Positions 18,278 to 26,153 of a stretch of DNA of 64,000 bases are shown one piece after another. The notes under the pieces were generated by a model. The model did not search any database, was not told the DNA's origin, and worked only from the letters and a program-made list of their open reading frames with translations. Each line of letters begins with the position of its first letter. The first letter of the stretch is position 1. Source of the stretch: an uncultured Clostridia bacterium (GTDB lineage: Bacteria; Bacillota; Clostridia; Christensenellales; Aristaeellaceae); contig CAKUKE010000001.1 in the NCBI GenBank assembly GCA_934662505.1, forward strand, positions 62,001-126,000, in the 5' to 3' direction. Both the position numbers and the translations under genes were made by a program.

Positions 18278-18306
18278 TTCCGTTAAGAACGCAAATCTGT
18301 TATAAT
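18278..18306 (+). promoter_or_regulatory. Extended -10 promoter upstream of the phosphotransferase/hydrogenase genes
   Basis: TGTTATAAT with TATAAT at 18301-18306 (extended -10) and a weak TTCCGT 17 bp upstream. It lies 86 bp before the gene at 18392. Confidence 0.5.
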
Positions 18307-18391
18307 CAACAGGATATGCGTTGACGGCATGCGGGCGGGGACATGACGGTTTTCAGGGCCTCCGCCGGGAGGAAAGGGCAGGAGAGAGAGC

Positions 18392-19132
18392 ATGCAGCTG
18401 GATCGGGTGATCGCCGTTCGGACGGACAAGACGGTGTTTAAGGACGGCGACCGGTGCGTGAAGGTGTTCGGCGGCGCTTATGACAAGGCGGACGTGCTCA
18501 GCGAAGCGCTCAATCAGGCGCGGGCGGAGGAAGCAGGGCTTCCGGTGCCGCGGGTGCTGGAGGTGGGCGTGGTCAACGGACGGTGGGCCATCGTTTCCGA
18601 CCTGATCCGGGGAACGACGCTGGACGAGACGCTGGAGCGCGACCCGGAGGGGTGCATCCCCCGGCTGGCGGCGATGCAGGCCGACCTGCACAGAGCGCCG
18701 TGCCCCATTCTGCCCAGACTGCGGGATCGAATGGTGCGTCGCATCCAGCAGACGGAACTGCCGGCCACCGTGCGCTACGAGCTGTGCGCCCGGGTGGAAA
18801 ACATGCCGCAGAAGCACCAGCTGTGCCATGGCGATTTCCGACCCTCCAATGTGATGACGGATGAAAACGGCAAATGCTGGCTGCTGGACTGGAAGGAGGC
18901 AGCCCGGGGCGACGGGGCGGCGGACGCGGCCCGCACCTGCCTGACCCTGCGCATGAGCGGGCGGGGGAGCCTTGCGGACAATTATGCCGCATGCTATTGT
19001 GAAAAAAGCGGTACGGACAGAGAAAGCCTGCGCCGGTGGCTGCCCATGGTTGCCGCGGCAAGGCTGACGTCGGCTCGTGCGCAGGAGCGTGCGCTGCTCA
19101 TGACATGGCTGAAGGAAAACGGCGTCGTCTGA
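18392..19132 (+). CDS. Aminoglycoside phosphotransferase/choline kinase-fold protein
   Basis: A 246-residue protein with the APH/choline-kinase fold. The phosphotransfer loop is CHGDFRPSNVM (His146, Asp148, Asn153), with metal-binding Asp166 in LLDWKEA and a candidate ATP-binding Lys24 in the N-lobe. It is shorter than true aminoglycoside kinases (about 260-300 residues), so a small-molecule or metabolite kinase is as likely as drug resistance. It is about 80 bp upstream of the thioredoxin-like ferredoxin and may share its transcript. The RBS is GGAGAGAGAG. Confidence 0.8.
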   Translation: MQLDRVIAVRTDKTVFKDGDRCVKVFGGAYDKADVLSEALNQARAEEAGLPVPRVLEVGVVNGRWAIVSDLIRGTTLDETLERDPEGCIPRLAAMQADLHRAPCPILPRLRDRMVRRIQQTELPATVRYELCARVENMPQKHQLCHGDFRPSNVMTDENGKCWLLDWKEAARGDGAADAARTCLTLRMSGRGSLADNYAACYCEKSGTDRESLRRWLPMVAAARLTSARAQERALLMTWLKENGVV

Positions 19133-19213
19133 TACGGGCGTTTCCGGGAAGAGGAATGCTTCCTCCTCCCTGATACACAAATAGATGGAAAATGCATTGA
19201 GGAGGCAAACACA

Positions 19214-19453
19214 ATGAAAATCACGGTTTGTATCGGTTCTTCCTGCCACATCAAGGGTTCCCGTCAGGTGGTGGAGCAGCTGCAGGAACTGGTGGAGAAG
19301 CATCAGCTGCAGGACAAGGTGGAACTGGCCGGCACCTTCTGCATGGGCAAGTGCCAGCAGGGCGTGTGCGTGACGGTGGATGACGAGTTTTTCTCCGTAT
19401 CCCCTGAAACGGTACAGTCCTTCTTTGAGGAGAACGTGCTCAAGAAGCTGTAA
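19214..19453 (+). CDS. Thioredoxin-like [2Fe-2S] ferredoxin (NuoE C-domain-like)
   Basis: A 79-residue protein with cysteines C6, C11, C43 and C47 in the CIGSSCHIKGS...FCMGKCQQGVC arrangement. This is the ligand set of thioredoxin-fold [2Fe-2S] ferredoxins (the C-terminal part of NuoE/HndA). Such proteins shuttle electrons to or from [FeFe]-hydrogenases. It is the first gene of the hydrogen module, 80 bp before the sensory hydrogenase, with an AGGAGG site. The length is complete for a stand-alone domain. Confidence 0.88.
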   Translation: MKITVCIGSSCHIKGSRQVVEQLQELVEKHQLQDKVELAGTFCMGKCQQGVCVTVDDEFFSVSPETVQSFFEENVLKKL

Positions 19454-19533
19454 TGCGCCGCCGCGTCCGGCAAAACGCGCGGTCAATCGGATTCGCGGGC
19501 AGAAGCGAATCCTGAGAAGGGAGAGGCAGAGCC

Positions 19534-21213
19534 ATGCCCAATTGCCTGACACTGAAGAAATCAAACTGCAAAAACTGCTATAAGTGTATCCGTCACTGCC
19601 CGGTCAAATCCATCCGTTTTTCCGGGAATCAGGCCTACATCATCGGCAACGAGTGCATTTTGTGCGGTCAGTGCTTTGTGGTGTGCCCTCAGGACGCCAA
19701 GGAGATTGTGGACGAGACCGAGAAGGTCAAGGTGATGCTCCAGTCGGACGAGCCGGTGTACGTCAGTCTGGCGCCCTCTTTTGCGGCCAATTATGACGGC
19801 GTGGGCATCGAGCAGATGGAGCACGCGCTGCAGCAGCTGGGCTTTGCCGGGGCGGAGGAGACGGCGCTGGGCGCCACCATGGTCAAGCGGGAGTACGAAA
19901 GACTGCTGCATGACGAGCACCGGGACGTGCTCATTTCCTCCTGCTGCCATTCGGTCAATCTGCTCATTCAGAAATACTACCCCTCCGTGCTGCCCTATCT
20001 GGCGGACGTGGAGTCGCCCATGCAGGCGCACTGCGCGGATATCAAGCGCCGCCACCCCAACGCCAGGACGGTGTTCATCGGCCCCTGCGTGGCCAAGAAG
20101 GACGAGGCGGAGCACTATGCGGGCATTGTGGACGCGGTGCTCACCTTTGATGAACTGACCGCCTGGATGGAAAAGAAGGGGGTCACCCCTGAAAAGCGCC
20201 GGGACAAAAACCCGGAGAGCCGGGCGCGCTTTTTCCCCACCACGGGCGGCATTCTCAAAACCATGGCCTGCGAGGAACCGGGGTACACCTATCTGGCCAT
20301 CGACGGGGTGGAACGGTGCAAGGATGTGCTGCGGGATATTGAAAACGGCGCCATTCACCACTGCTTCATTGAAATGTCCGCCTGCGTGGGCAGCTGCGTC
20401 GGCGGTCCGGTGATGGAAAAGACCAACAACGCCCCCCTGCGGGAATACATGGCCATCGCCGCTTATGCGGGCGAGCGGGATTTTGACGTGCCCCAGCCCG
20501 AGGAAGGCATGCTGCACAAGAATTTCGAGTATATCGAACGGAAGGCGCAGATGCCCAGCGAGGCGGAGATCCGCCAGATCATGCGGCAGCAGATGGGCAA
20601 AATGAAGCCCTCGGACGAGCTGAACTGCGGCTCCTGCGGCTACGACACCTGCCGTGAAAAGGCCATCGCCATTTATCAGGGCAAGGCGGAGGTGTCCATG
20701 TGCCTGCCTTTCCTGAAGGAAAAGGCGGAGTCCTTCTCGGACAGCATCGTCAACAACACCCCCAACGGTCTGATCGTGCTCAACGAAGACCTGGAGGTGC
20801 AGCAGATCAACAACGCCGCCCGCCGCATCATGAATATCCGCGCGGCCTCCGACGTGCTGGGCGAGCCGGTGGTGCGCATTATGGATCCGACCGCGTTCAT
20901 GCAGGCGCTGAGCACGGGGCGGGATGTGCGCAACCAGAAGACCTATCTGCCCGAGTATAAAAAGTACGTGGAGCAGACGGTGGTGTACGACAAGGAGTAC
21001 CGGCTGCTCATCTGCATCATGCGGGATGTGACGGAGGAAGAAGCGGAGAAGGAGCGCAAGGAGCAGATCAGCCACCAGACGGTGGAGATTGCCGACAAGG
21101 TGGTGGACAAGCAGATGCGCATCGTACAGGAGATTGCGTCCCTGCTGGGCGAAACCGCCGCGGAAACGAAAATCGCCCTGACCAAGCTGAAGGAGTCGAT
21201 CTCGGATGAATAA
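19534..21213 (+). CDS. PAS-containing sensory-type [FeFe]-hydrogenase (phosphatase-linked, group C-like)
   Basis: A 559-residue protein. Two 4Fe-4S clusters sit at C12/15/18/22 and C41/44/47/51. An H-cluster domain (about 70-300) has L1 SSCCHS (C137, C138), L2 GPCVAKKDE (C185) and L3 EMSACVGSCVGG (C284, C288). A further Fe-S motif (C365, C368, C373, C390) and a PAS domain (about 405-510) follow, then a helical tail. L1 deviates from TSCCPxW and L3 from ExMACxxGC, as in putative H2-sensing rather than catalytic enzymes. It overlaps the SpoIIE-type phosphatase gene by 8 bp; this pairing is the known phosphatase-linked sensory-hydrogenase architecture. Likely role: couple H2 or redox state to dephosphorylation. 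Confidence 0.88.
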   Translation: MPNCLTLKKSNCKNCYKCIRHCPVKSIRFSGNQAYIIGNECILCGQCFVVCPQDAKEIVDETEKVKVMLQSDEPVYVSLAPSFAANYDGVGIEQMEHALQQLGFAGAEETALGATMVKREYERLLHDEHRDVLISSCCHSVNLLIQKYYPSVLPYLADVESPMQAHCADIKRRHPNARTVFIGPCVAKKDEAEHYAGIVDAVLTFDELTAWMEKKGVTPEKRRDKNPESRARFFPTTGGILKTMACEEPGYTYLAIDGVERCKDVLRDIENGAIHHCFIEMSACVGSCVGGPVMEKTNNAPLREYMAIAAYAGERDFDVPQPEEGMLHKNFEYIERKAQMPSEAEIRQIMRQQMGKMKPSDELNCGSCGYDTCREKAIAIYQGKAEVSMCLPFLKEKAESFSDSIVNNTPNGLIVLNEDLEVQQINNAARRIMNIRAASDVLGEPVVRIMDPTAFMQALSTGRDVRNQKTYLPEYKKYVEQTVVYDKEYRLLICIMRDVTEEEAEKERKEQISHQTVEIADKVVDKQMRIVQEIASLLGETAAETKIALTKLKESISDE

Positions 21214-22378
21214 TCTGTGCGCGGATATTGGCTTCAAAAGCATCAACCACGATGGCGAACAGCTTTGCGGCGACCATGTGGACATTGTGGAGCAGGGCGA
21301 TAATTCCCAGGTGATCGTGCTGGCGGACGGCTTGGGCAGCGGCGTGAAGGCGTCCATCCTGTCCACACTGACCAGCAAGATCATTTCCACCATGATGGCC
21401 GCCAACCTCTCGCTGGAGGAGTGCGTGGCCACCATCGCGGCGACGCTGCCCGTGTGCTCGGTGCGGGGGGTGGCTTATTCCACTTTCACCATTCTGCACC
21501 TGATCGATAACGAGCGGGTGGAGATCATCCAGTACGACAACCCCCACGTGCTGCTCATCCGGGGGGATACCCATGTGGACTATCCCAAGACGGAAATGAT
21601 CATCGGCGGCAAAAAAATCTACAAGTCCATGATCAAGCTGCAGGAGGGGGACGTGTTCGTCGCCATGAGCGACGGGTGTCCTCACGCGGGCATCGGTATG
21701 GCCTACAACTTCGGCTGGAAAATAGAGGACATCACCTCCTTCATGGAGACGGTGGTGCCCGTGGGCTACACAGCCAAGACCCTTTCCACCATTCTGGTGG
21801 ACGAGTGCGACAAGCTCTACGGCGGCAAGCCCGGGGACGACGCCACGGCCTGCGTCATCCGCATCCGCCGGCGGGAGCCGATGAACCTGCTTTTCGGTTC
21901 GCCCGCCAACCGGGACGACGACGACCGGATGATGAGCCTGTTTTTCTCCAAGGAGGGCAAGCATATCGTCTGCGGCGGCACAACGTCCACCGTGGCAGCC
22001 CGTTATCTGCACAAGACCCTTCGTCCGTCCATCAAGTCCGACGACCCGGAAATCCCCCCCATCGCCGAACTGGAGGGGGTGGATCTGGTCACCGAGGGCG
22101 TGATCACCATCAACAAGGTGCTCACCTATGCCAAGGATTATCTCAAGGACAACGAGACCTACGAGCAGTGGGCCTTCAAGCGGGACGGCGCGTCGCAGAT
22201 CGCCCGGCTGCTGTTTGAAGAGGCGACGGACATCAACTTTTTCGTGGGCAGGGCGATCAACCCTGCGCACCAGAACCCCGATCTGCCCATCAATTTTTCC
22301 ATCAAAATGAATCTGGTGTCGGAATTGTCCGAGACCCTGAAAAAGATGGGCAAGCGAATCAAGGTAAGCTATTTCTAA
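21206..22378 (+). CDS. SpoIIE-type PP2C serine phosphatase linked to sensory hydrogenase
   Basis: A 390-residue protein. The N-terminal PPM/SpoIIE domain (about 1-230) shows LADGLGSG for metal binding, later FVAMSDGCPHAG, and GKPGDDATACVIRI, the conserved PP2C Asp motifs. A C-terminal region (about 230-390) of unrecognised fold follows. Its start overlaps the sensory hydrogenase stop by 8 bp, so production is coupled. It probably dephosphorylates a protein, such as an anti-sigma antagonist, in response to the hydrogenase-PAS sensor (inference). No kinase partner is visible nearby. Confidence 0.88.
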   Translation: MNNLCADIGFKSINHDGEQLCGDHVDIVEQGDNSQVIVLADGLGSGVKASILSTLTSKIISTMMAANLSLEECVATIAATLPVCSVRGVAYSTFTILHLIDNERVEIIQYDNPHVLLIRGDTHVDYPKTEMIIGGKKIYKSMIKLQEGDVFVAMSDGCPHAGIGMAYNFGWKIEDITSFMETVVPVGYTAKTLSTILVDECDKLYGGKPGDDATACVIRIRRREPMNLLFGSPANRDDDDRMMSLFFSKEGKHIVCGGTTSTVAARYLHKTLRPSIKSDDPEIPPIAELEGVDLVTEGVITINKVLTYAKDYLKDNETYEQWAFKRDGASQIARLLFEEATDINFFVGRAINPAHQNPDLPINFSIKMNLVSELSETLKKMGKRIKVSYF

Positions 22379-22389
22379 GGAGGTACCCC

Positions 22390-23811
22390 GTGCGGAAGTT
22401 TGATACCAAGGTGCAGCACCTGAAATACAAGGTGCTGCGCGAAGTGGCGCGCATGGCCTGGAACGACACGCTGCTGGAGAACATGCTGGACATTCCCAAG
22501 ATGATCGTTCCGGGCAAGCAGCCGACCATGCGCTGCTGCGTATACAAGGAGCGGGCCATTCTGGCCGAGCGTGTGAAGCTGGCCATGGGCGGCGACAAGG
22601 ACAACCCCAACGTGATCGAGGTCATCGACATCGCCTGCGACGAATGCCCCGTGGGCGGCTACGAAGTGACCAACGCCTGCCGGGGCTGTCTGGCGCACCG
22701 CTGCGAGGACGTGTGCCGCCGGGGCGCGATCACCTTTGACCAGAACCATGTGGCGCACATTGACAAAAGCAAGTGTGTGGAGTGCGGCGCCTGCGCCAAG
22801 GTATGCCCCTATACGGCTATCGTGAGCCGCAAGCGCCCCTGTCAGAACGCCTGCAAGGTGAAGGCCATCAGCATGAACGAGGAAAAGGCCGCCACCATCG
22901 ACAATGACAAGTGCATTTCCTGCGGCGCGTGCGTGTATCAGTGCCCCTTCGGCGCGATCATGGACAAGTCCTTTATTCTCAATGTCATCGATCTGCTGAA
23001 AAAGAGCCAGCAGGGGAGCGGGGACAAGCTTTACGCCATTGTGGCGCCCTCCATTTCCAGCCAGTTTACCTATGCCAAGCTGGGGCAGGTCATCTCCGGT
23101 CTCAAGCAGCTGGGCTTCCACACCGTGGTCGAGGCGGCGCTGGGGGCGGATATGGTGGCGCAGGCGGAAAGCCGCGAACTGGCGGAAAAGGGCTTCCTGA
23201 CCTCCTCCTGCTGCCCGGCGTTTGTGGCGTACATCAAAAAGAGTTTCCCCCAGCTGCTGCCCTTTGTATCCCATAACCTGTCGCCCATGGGCGCCATTGC
23301 GCAGTACATCAAAAAAACCACGCCCAACGCCAAGACGGTCTTCATCGGCCCCTGCACGGCGAAGAAGGCGGAGGTGCAGCTGGATACCATCAAGCCCTAT
23401 ATTGACGGTGTGCTGACCTTTGAGGAACTGCAGGCGCTGTTTGACAGCAGGGATCTGGACATTACCACCCTGCCGGAAGACGTGCTGGATAACGCCTCCT
23501 ATTTCGGCCGCATCTTTGCCCGCAGCGGCGGTCTGTCCGACGCGGTCGCCGAGGCGCTCAAGGAACAGCAGATCGACTTCGACCTGAAAGCCTGCTCCTG
23601 CGACGGGATCGAGGCGTGCCGCATGGCGCTGCTGAAAAAGAGCAAGAACGTGCTGGACGCCAACTTTATTGAGGGTATGGCCTGCATCGGCGGCTGCATC
23701 GGCGGTGCCGGCTGCCTGACCCACGGTGAAAAGAACAAGGCCGAGGTGGACAAGTACGGCATGGAAGCCTACGAAAAGACCATCGCCGAGGCGGTATCCG
23801 TGCTCAAATAA
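22390..23811 (+). CDS. [FeFe]-hydrogenase, group B-like, with ferredoxin-type domain
   Basis: A 473-residue cytosolic hydrogenase. Cysteine clusters occur at 87-109, C129/132/135/139 and C175/178/181/185 (4Fe-4S ferredoxin domains). The H-cluster domain has L1 TSSCCPAF (C274, C275), L2 GPCTAKKAE (C322) and L3 EGMACIGGCIGGAGC (C432, C436). All H-cluster cysteines are present, so it should be catalytic, evolving or oxidising H2 with ferredoxin. The start is GTG with an AGGAGGT site, 11 bp after the phosphatase gene. It is the last gene of the module before a strong terminator. Probably regulated by the sensory pair upstream. Confidence 0.9.
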   Translation: MRKFDTKVQHLKYKVLREVARMAWNDTLLENMLDIPKMIVPGKQPTMRCCVYKERAILAERVKLAMGGDKDNPNVIEVIDIACDECPVGGYEVTNACRGCLAHRCEDVCRRGAITFDQNHVAHIDKSKCVECGACAKVCPYTAIVSRKRPCQNACKVKAISMNEEKAATIDNDKCISCGACVYQCPFGAIMDKSFILNVIDLLKKSQQGSGDKLYAIVAPSISSQFTYAKLGQVISGLKQLGFHTVVEAALGADMVAQAESRELAEKGFLTSSCCPAFVAYIKKSFPQLLPFVSHNLSPMGAIAQYIKKTTPNAKTVFIGPCTAKKAEVQLDTIKPYIDGVLTFEELQALFDSRDLDITTLPEDVLDNASYFGRIFARSGGLSDAVAEALKEQQIDFDLKACSCDGIEACRMALLKKSKNVLDANFIEGMACIGGCIGGAGCLTHGEKNKAEVDKYGMEAYEKTIAEAVSVLK

Positions 23812-23860
23812 AAGGAAAAGGCGCGCCGGTTTGACCACCGGCTCCAAAAACAGAAAAACG

Positions 23861-23897
23861 CCCCCGTGGCAGCGCACAGGCTGCTGCGGGGGTTTTT
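23861..23897 (+). terminator. Terminator of the hydrogenase operon
   Basis: A 13-bp stem: CCCCCGTGGCAGC (23861-23873), loop GCACAG, GCTGCTGCGGGGG (23880-23892) with two G-U pairs, then TTTTT. Confidence 0.92.
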
Positions 23898-23942
23898 GCT
23901 TTGAAAAAACTGCAGGAAATCGCGCCATTTCCTGCTTTCCGT

Positions 23943-24202
23943 CGACGGCCACTCCGCGACCGTGGGAAAAGGTTGGGGCTGCACGCAGCATGCAGCCCCA
24001 TGGTTGCGACTGCTCCGCGGCCGTAAAAGGGCATGCAGTGCGGGTGTACCCCCTGCGCGGCACAGGAAAAAGAGCGAGACCGTCTTCTGCCGCAGTCCCA
24101 GTTTTTTGATGGCGCACCTCCTTGCGCGGCGCAGGGAAATGCCGAACGGAACAGGATACAAGAGCAAACAGCAAGTGTACCCCTGCGTGGCGCGGGGAAA
24201 GG
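23943..24202. repeat. Cluster of short imperfect repeats in a 510-bp non-coding gap
   Basis: Two families occur in the gap 23898-24411. Family 1: CTCCGCG(A/G)CCGT near 23951 and near 24013, each followed by AAAAGG. Family 2: an inverted-symmetry unit around CCTGCGCGGCGCAGG at 24046-24072, 24114-24141 and 24177-24202. A perfect 10-bp hairpin, TGGGGCTGCA (23974-23983) and TGCAGCCCCA (23991-24000), lies between them. ORFs across the area show no recognisable protein. The units resemble intergenic hairpin repeats (REP/MITE-like remnants). Confidence 0.55.
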
Positions 24203-24411
24203 AGCAGACGGTGCGTACGTGGCGCTGCACACCGCCGAGATCGCGGCGGGACATGCTTTACCATGACGCCGGCGGCGGATCGGGGCGGCTGCGGCGTTTG
24301 AAAAACGCATCCGCTTTATTTACTGGCTGTTTACCCGTCATTCAATTTCCCTTCACATTTTCCCATAGACTGGATAACGAGGGGAAAAACGGAAGGAAAG
24401 GTGGATCAGGC

Positions 24412-25461
24412 ATGGCAGAAACGGCAGCCGTCAAACGTCCTAAACGCAAAAGGCGTGTTTTACGGCGAATCCTGACGGTTTTCATCATCCTGGCGCTGAC
24501 GGCAGGTGCCGGCATTTACGCGTATTCCTCCCTTCGGGAGGCGTACACCACGACCTATACCGGCTATACAGCCAGTATCGGCAGCATCTCCAACGCGCTG
24601 AGCTTTTCGGGCAGCCTGTCGCTGATCGACAGTCAGACCTACGCTGCGGAGACGGACGCCACCGTCCGCACCGTTTATGTGCAGGCAGGGGATCAGGTGC
24701 AGACGGGGGATAAGCTCGTTCGCCTGTCCGGCGGCGGGACGGTCAAGGCGACCTTTGACGGACGGGTCAACAGCGTCAAGGTGGCGGAGGGCGATACGGT
24801 GTCGGCCGGTACGGCGCTGGTGCAGGTGGCGGATTTTACGCACCTGAAAGCGAGCATTCGCGTGGATGAGTATGACATTTCCGACGTATACGTGGGGCAG
24901 AAATGCACGGTGACGGCGACGGCGGTCGAGAAGTCCTTTGAAAGCCAGATCGCGGAGATCGATTATATTTCAGCCTCGGCGGGCAGCGTGGCCTATTACA
25001 CTGCCACCGTCTACGTGGATGTGGACGAAGGGGTATACCCCGGCATGCAGGCGACGGTCTCCATTCCGCAGGAGGAAGCGGAAAACGTGGTGGTGCTCAA
25101 GGAAGACGCCATCAGCTTTGATGAGGACAACAGCGCCTTTGTATATATGTATGACGACAGTCAGGAGCTGATCAGGGTGCCCATTGAGGTGGGCGTGAGC
25201 AACGGCAACTATGTGGAGATCAGATCCGGTCTGGACGCAGGCGATGAGGTGTACGTGGAGGCCGAGGTAAAAACGGAGGCCTCCGGGCTGAGCGGACTGA
25301 TGAGCAGCCTGTTTGGCGGGCAGCAGGTGACGCCCGGCGGCGGCAGGCAGGGCGAAATGGATTTCGGCAGCTTCTCGCCCGGCGATATGCCTGACAATAT
25401 GCCCGGCGGAAACAACGGCAATCGGGGCATGCCCGGCAGCTTTGGCGGTGGGAGTCAATGA
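24412..25461 (+). CDS. HlyD/MacA-type membrane-fusion adaptor of an ABC exporter
   Basis: A 349-residue membrane-anchored adaptor. A basic N-terminus and one helix (about 20-42: ILTVFIILALTAGAGIYAY) are followed by a barrel-sandwich/lipoyl-like domain (VYVQAGDQVQTGDKLVRL...FDGRVNSVKVAEGDTVSAG) and a beta-barrel domain. The last 45 residues are rich in Gly, Pro, Met and Asn, which is unusual. The ATG at 24412 follows GAAAGGTGG; the longer in-frame upstream reading crosses repeat DNA and is rejected. It overlaps the ATPase gene by 4 bp. It works with the ATPase (25458) and permease (26146) in MacAB-like export of peptides or drugs. Confidence 0.88.
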   Translation: MAETAAVKRPKRKRRVLRRILTVFIILALTAGAGIYAYSSLREAYTTTYTGYTASIGSISNALSFSGSLSLIDSQTYAAETDATVRTVYVQAGDQVQTGDKLVRLSGGGTVKATFDGRVNSVKVAEGDTVSAGTALVQVADFTHLKASIRVDEYDISDVYVGQKCTVTATAVEKSFESQIAEIDYISASAGSVAYYTATVYVDVDEGVYPGMQATVSIPQEEAENVVVLKEDAISFDEDNSAFVYMYDDSQELIRVPIEVGVSNGNYVEIRSGLDAGDEVYVEAEVKTEASGLSGLMSSLFGGQQVTPGGGRQGEMDFGSFSPGDMPDNMPGGNNGNRGMPGSFGGGSQ

Positions 25462-26153
25462 GCGGCGCGTTTTTCAGCATGGAAGGCATTAACAAATACT
25501 ATACGATGGGCGACGAGCGGATCCATGTCCTCAAGGATATTTCCCTGCACATGGACGAAGGCGAGTATCTGTCCGTGCTGGGTCCCTCCGGCAGCGGCAA
25601 ATCAACGCTGATGAACCTGATCGGCTGTCTGGATACCCCCACCTCGGGACGCTATGTGCTGGGCGGCAGCCTGATCGGCGAGATGACGGAACAGGAGCTG
25701 GCGCAGGTTCGCAGTCGTGAGATCGGGTTCATTTTTCAGAATTCCCAGCTGATGCCCCGCCTGGACGCCATGCGCAATGTGGAAATGCCACTGGTGTATG
25801 CCGGGGTGCGCCCCCGGGAGCGCCGCCGCAGAGCCGCGGAAATGCTGGAGAGGGTGGGGCTGGCTGATCGAATGCACCATTTTCCCAATCAGCTTTCAGG
25901 CGGTCAGCAGCAGCGGGTCGCCATTGCCCGGGCGCTGGTGGGCAACCCCAGACTGCTGCTGGCAGACGAACCGACCGGCGCGCTGGATCAGAAAACAGGC
26001 AAACAGGTGATGACGCTGTTTCAGGAGCTGAACGATGAAGGACGTACGGTGGTGATGATCACTCACGATATGAACGTGGCCGCCTGCGCCCGCAGGGTGG
26101 TGCACATCATCGACGGGGTGCTGACGGAAGGAGGCGATGCATCCGATGCTTAA
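25458..26153 (+). CDS. MacB/LolD-type ABC exporter ATPase
   Basis: A 231-residue nucleotide-binding protein. Walker A GPSGSGKST (42-50), Q-loop FQNSQLMPRLDA, signature LSGGQQQRVAIARAL (from 146), Walker B LLLADEPTGALD (Glu171 catalytic) and H-loop ITHD are all intact. The DEPTGALD block is typical of the LolD/MacB/FtsE family. It overlaps the adaptor gene by 4 bp (ATGA) and the permease by 8 bp. It powers the FtsX-fold permease that follows. Confidence 0.95.
   Translation: MSGAFFSMEGINKYYTMGDERIHVLKDISLHMDEGEYLSVLGPSGSGKSTLMNLIGCLDTPTSGRYVLGGSLIGEMTEQELAQVRSREIGFIFQNSQLMPRLDAMRNVEMPLVYAGVRPRERRRRAAEMLERVGLADRMHHFPNQLSGGQQQRVAIARALVGNPRLLLADEPTGALDQKTGKQVMTLFQELNDEGRTVVMITHDMNVAACARRVVHIIDGVLTEGGDASDA

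Noticed and set aside
18392..19132. Calling the phosphotransferase-fold protein an aminoglycoside resistance gene
   Set aside because: The fold is clear but the protein is short and its neighbours are metabolic; resistance is not supported.
23962..24411. N-terminal extension of the adaptor gene at 24412
   Set aside because: The extension crosses the hairpin-repeat region and has no membrane or domain pattern; the ATG at 24412 has a good ribosome site and precedes the anchor helix.
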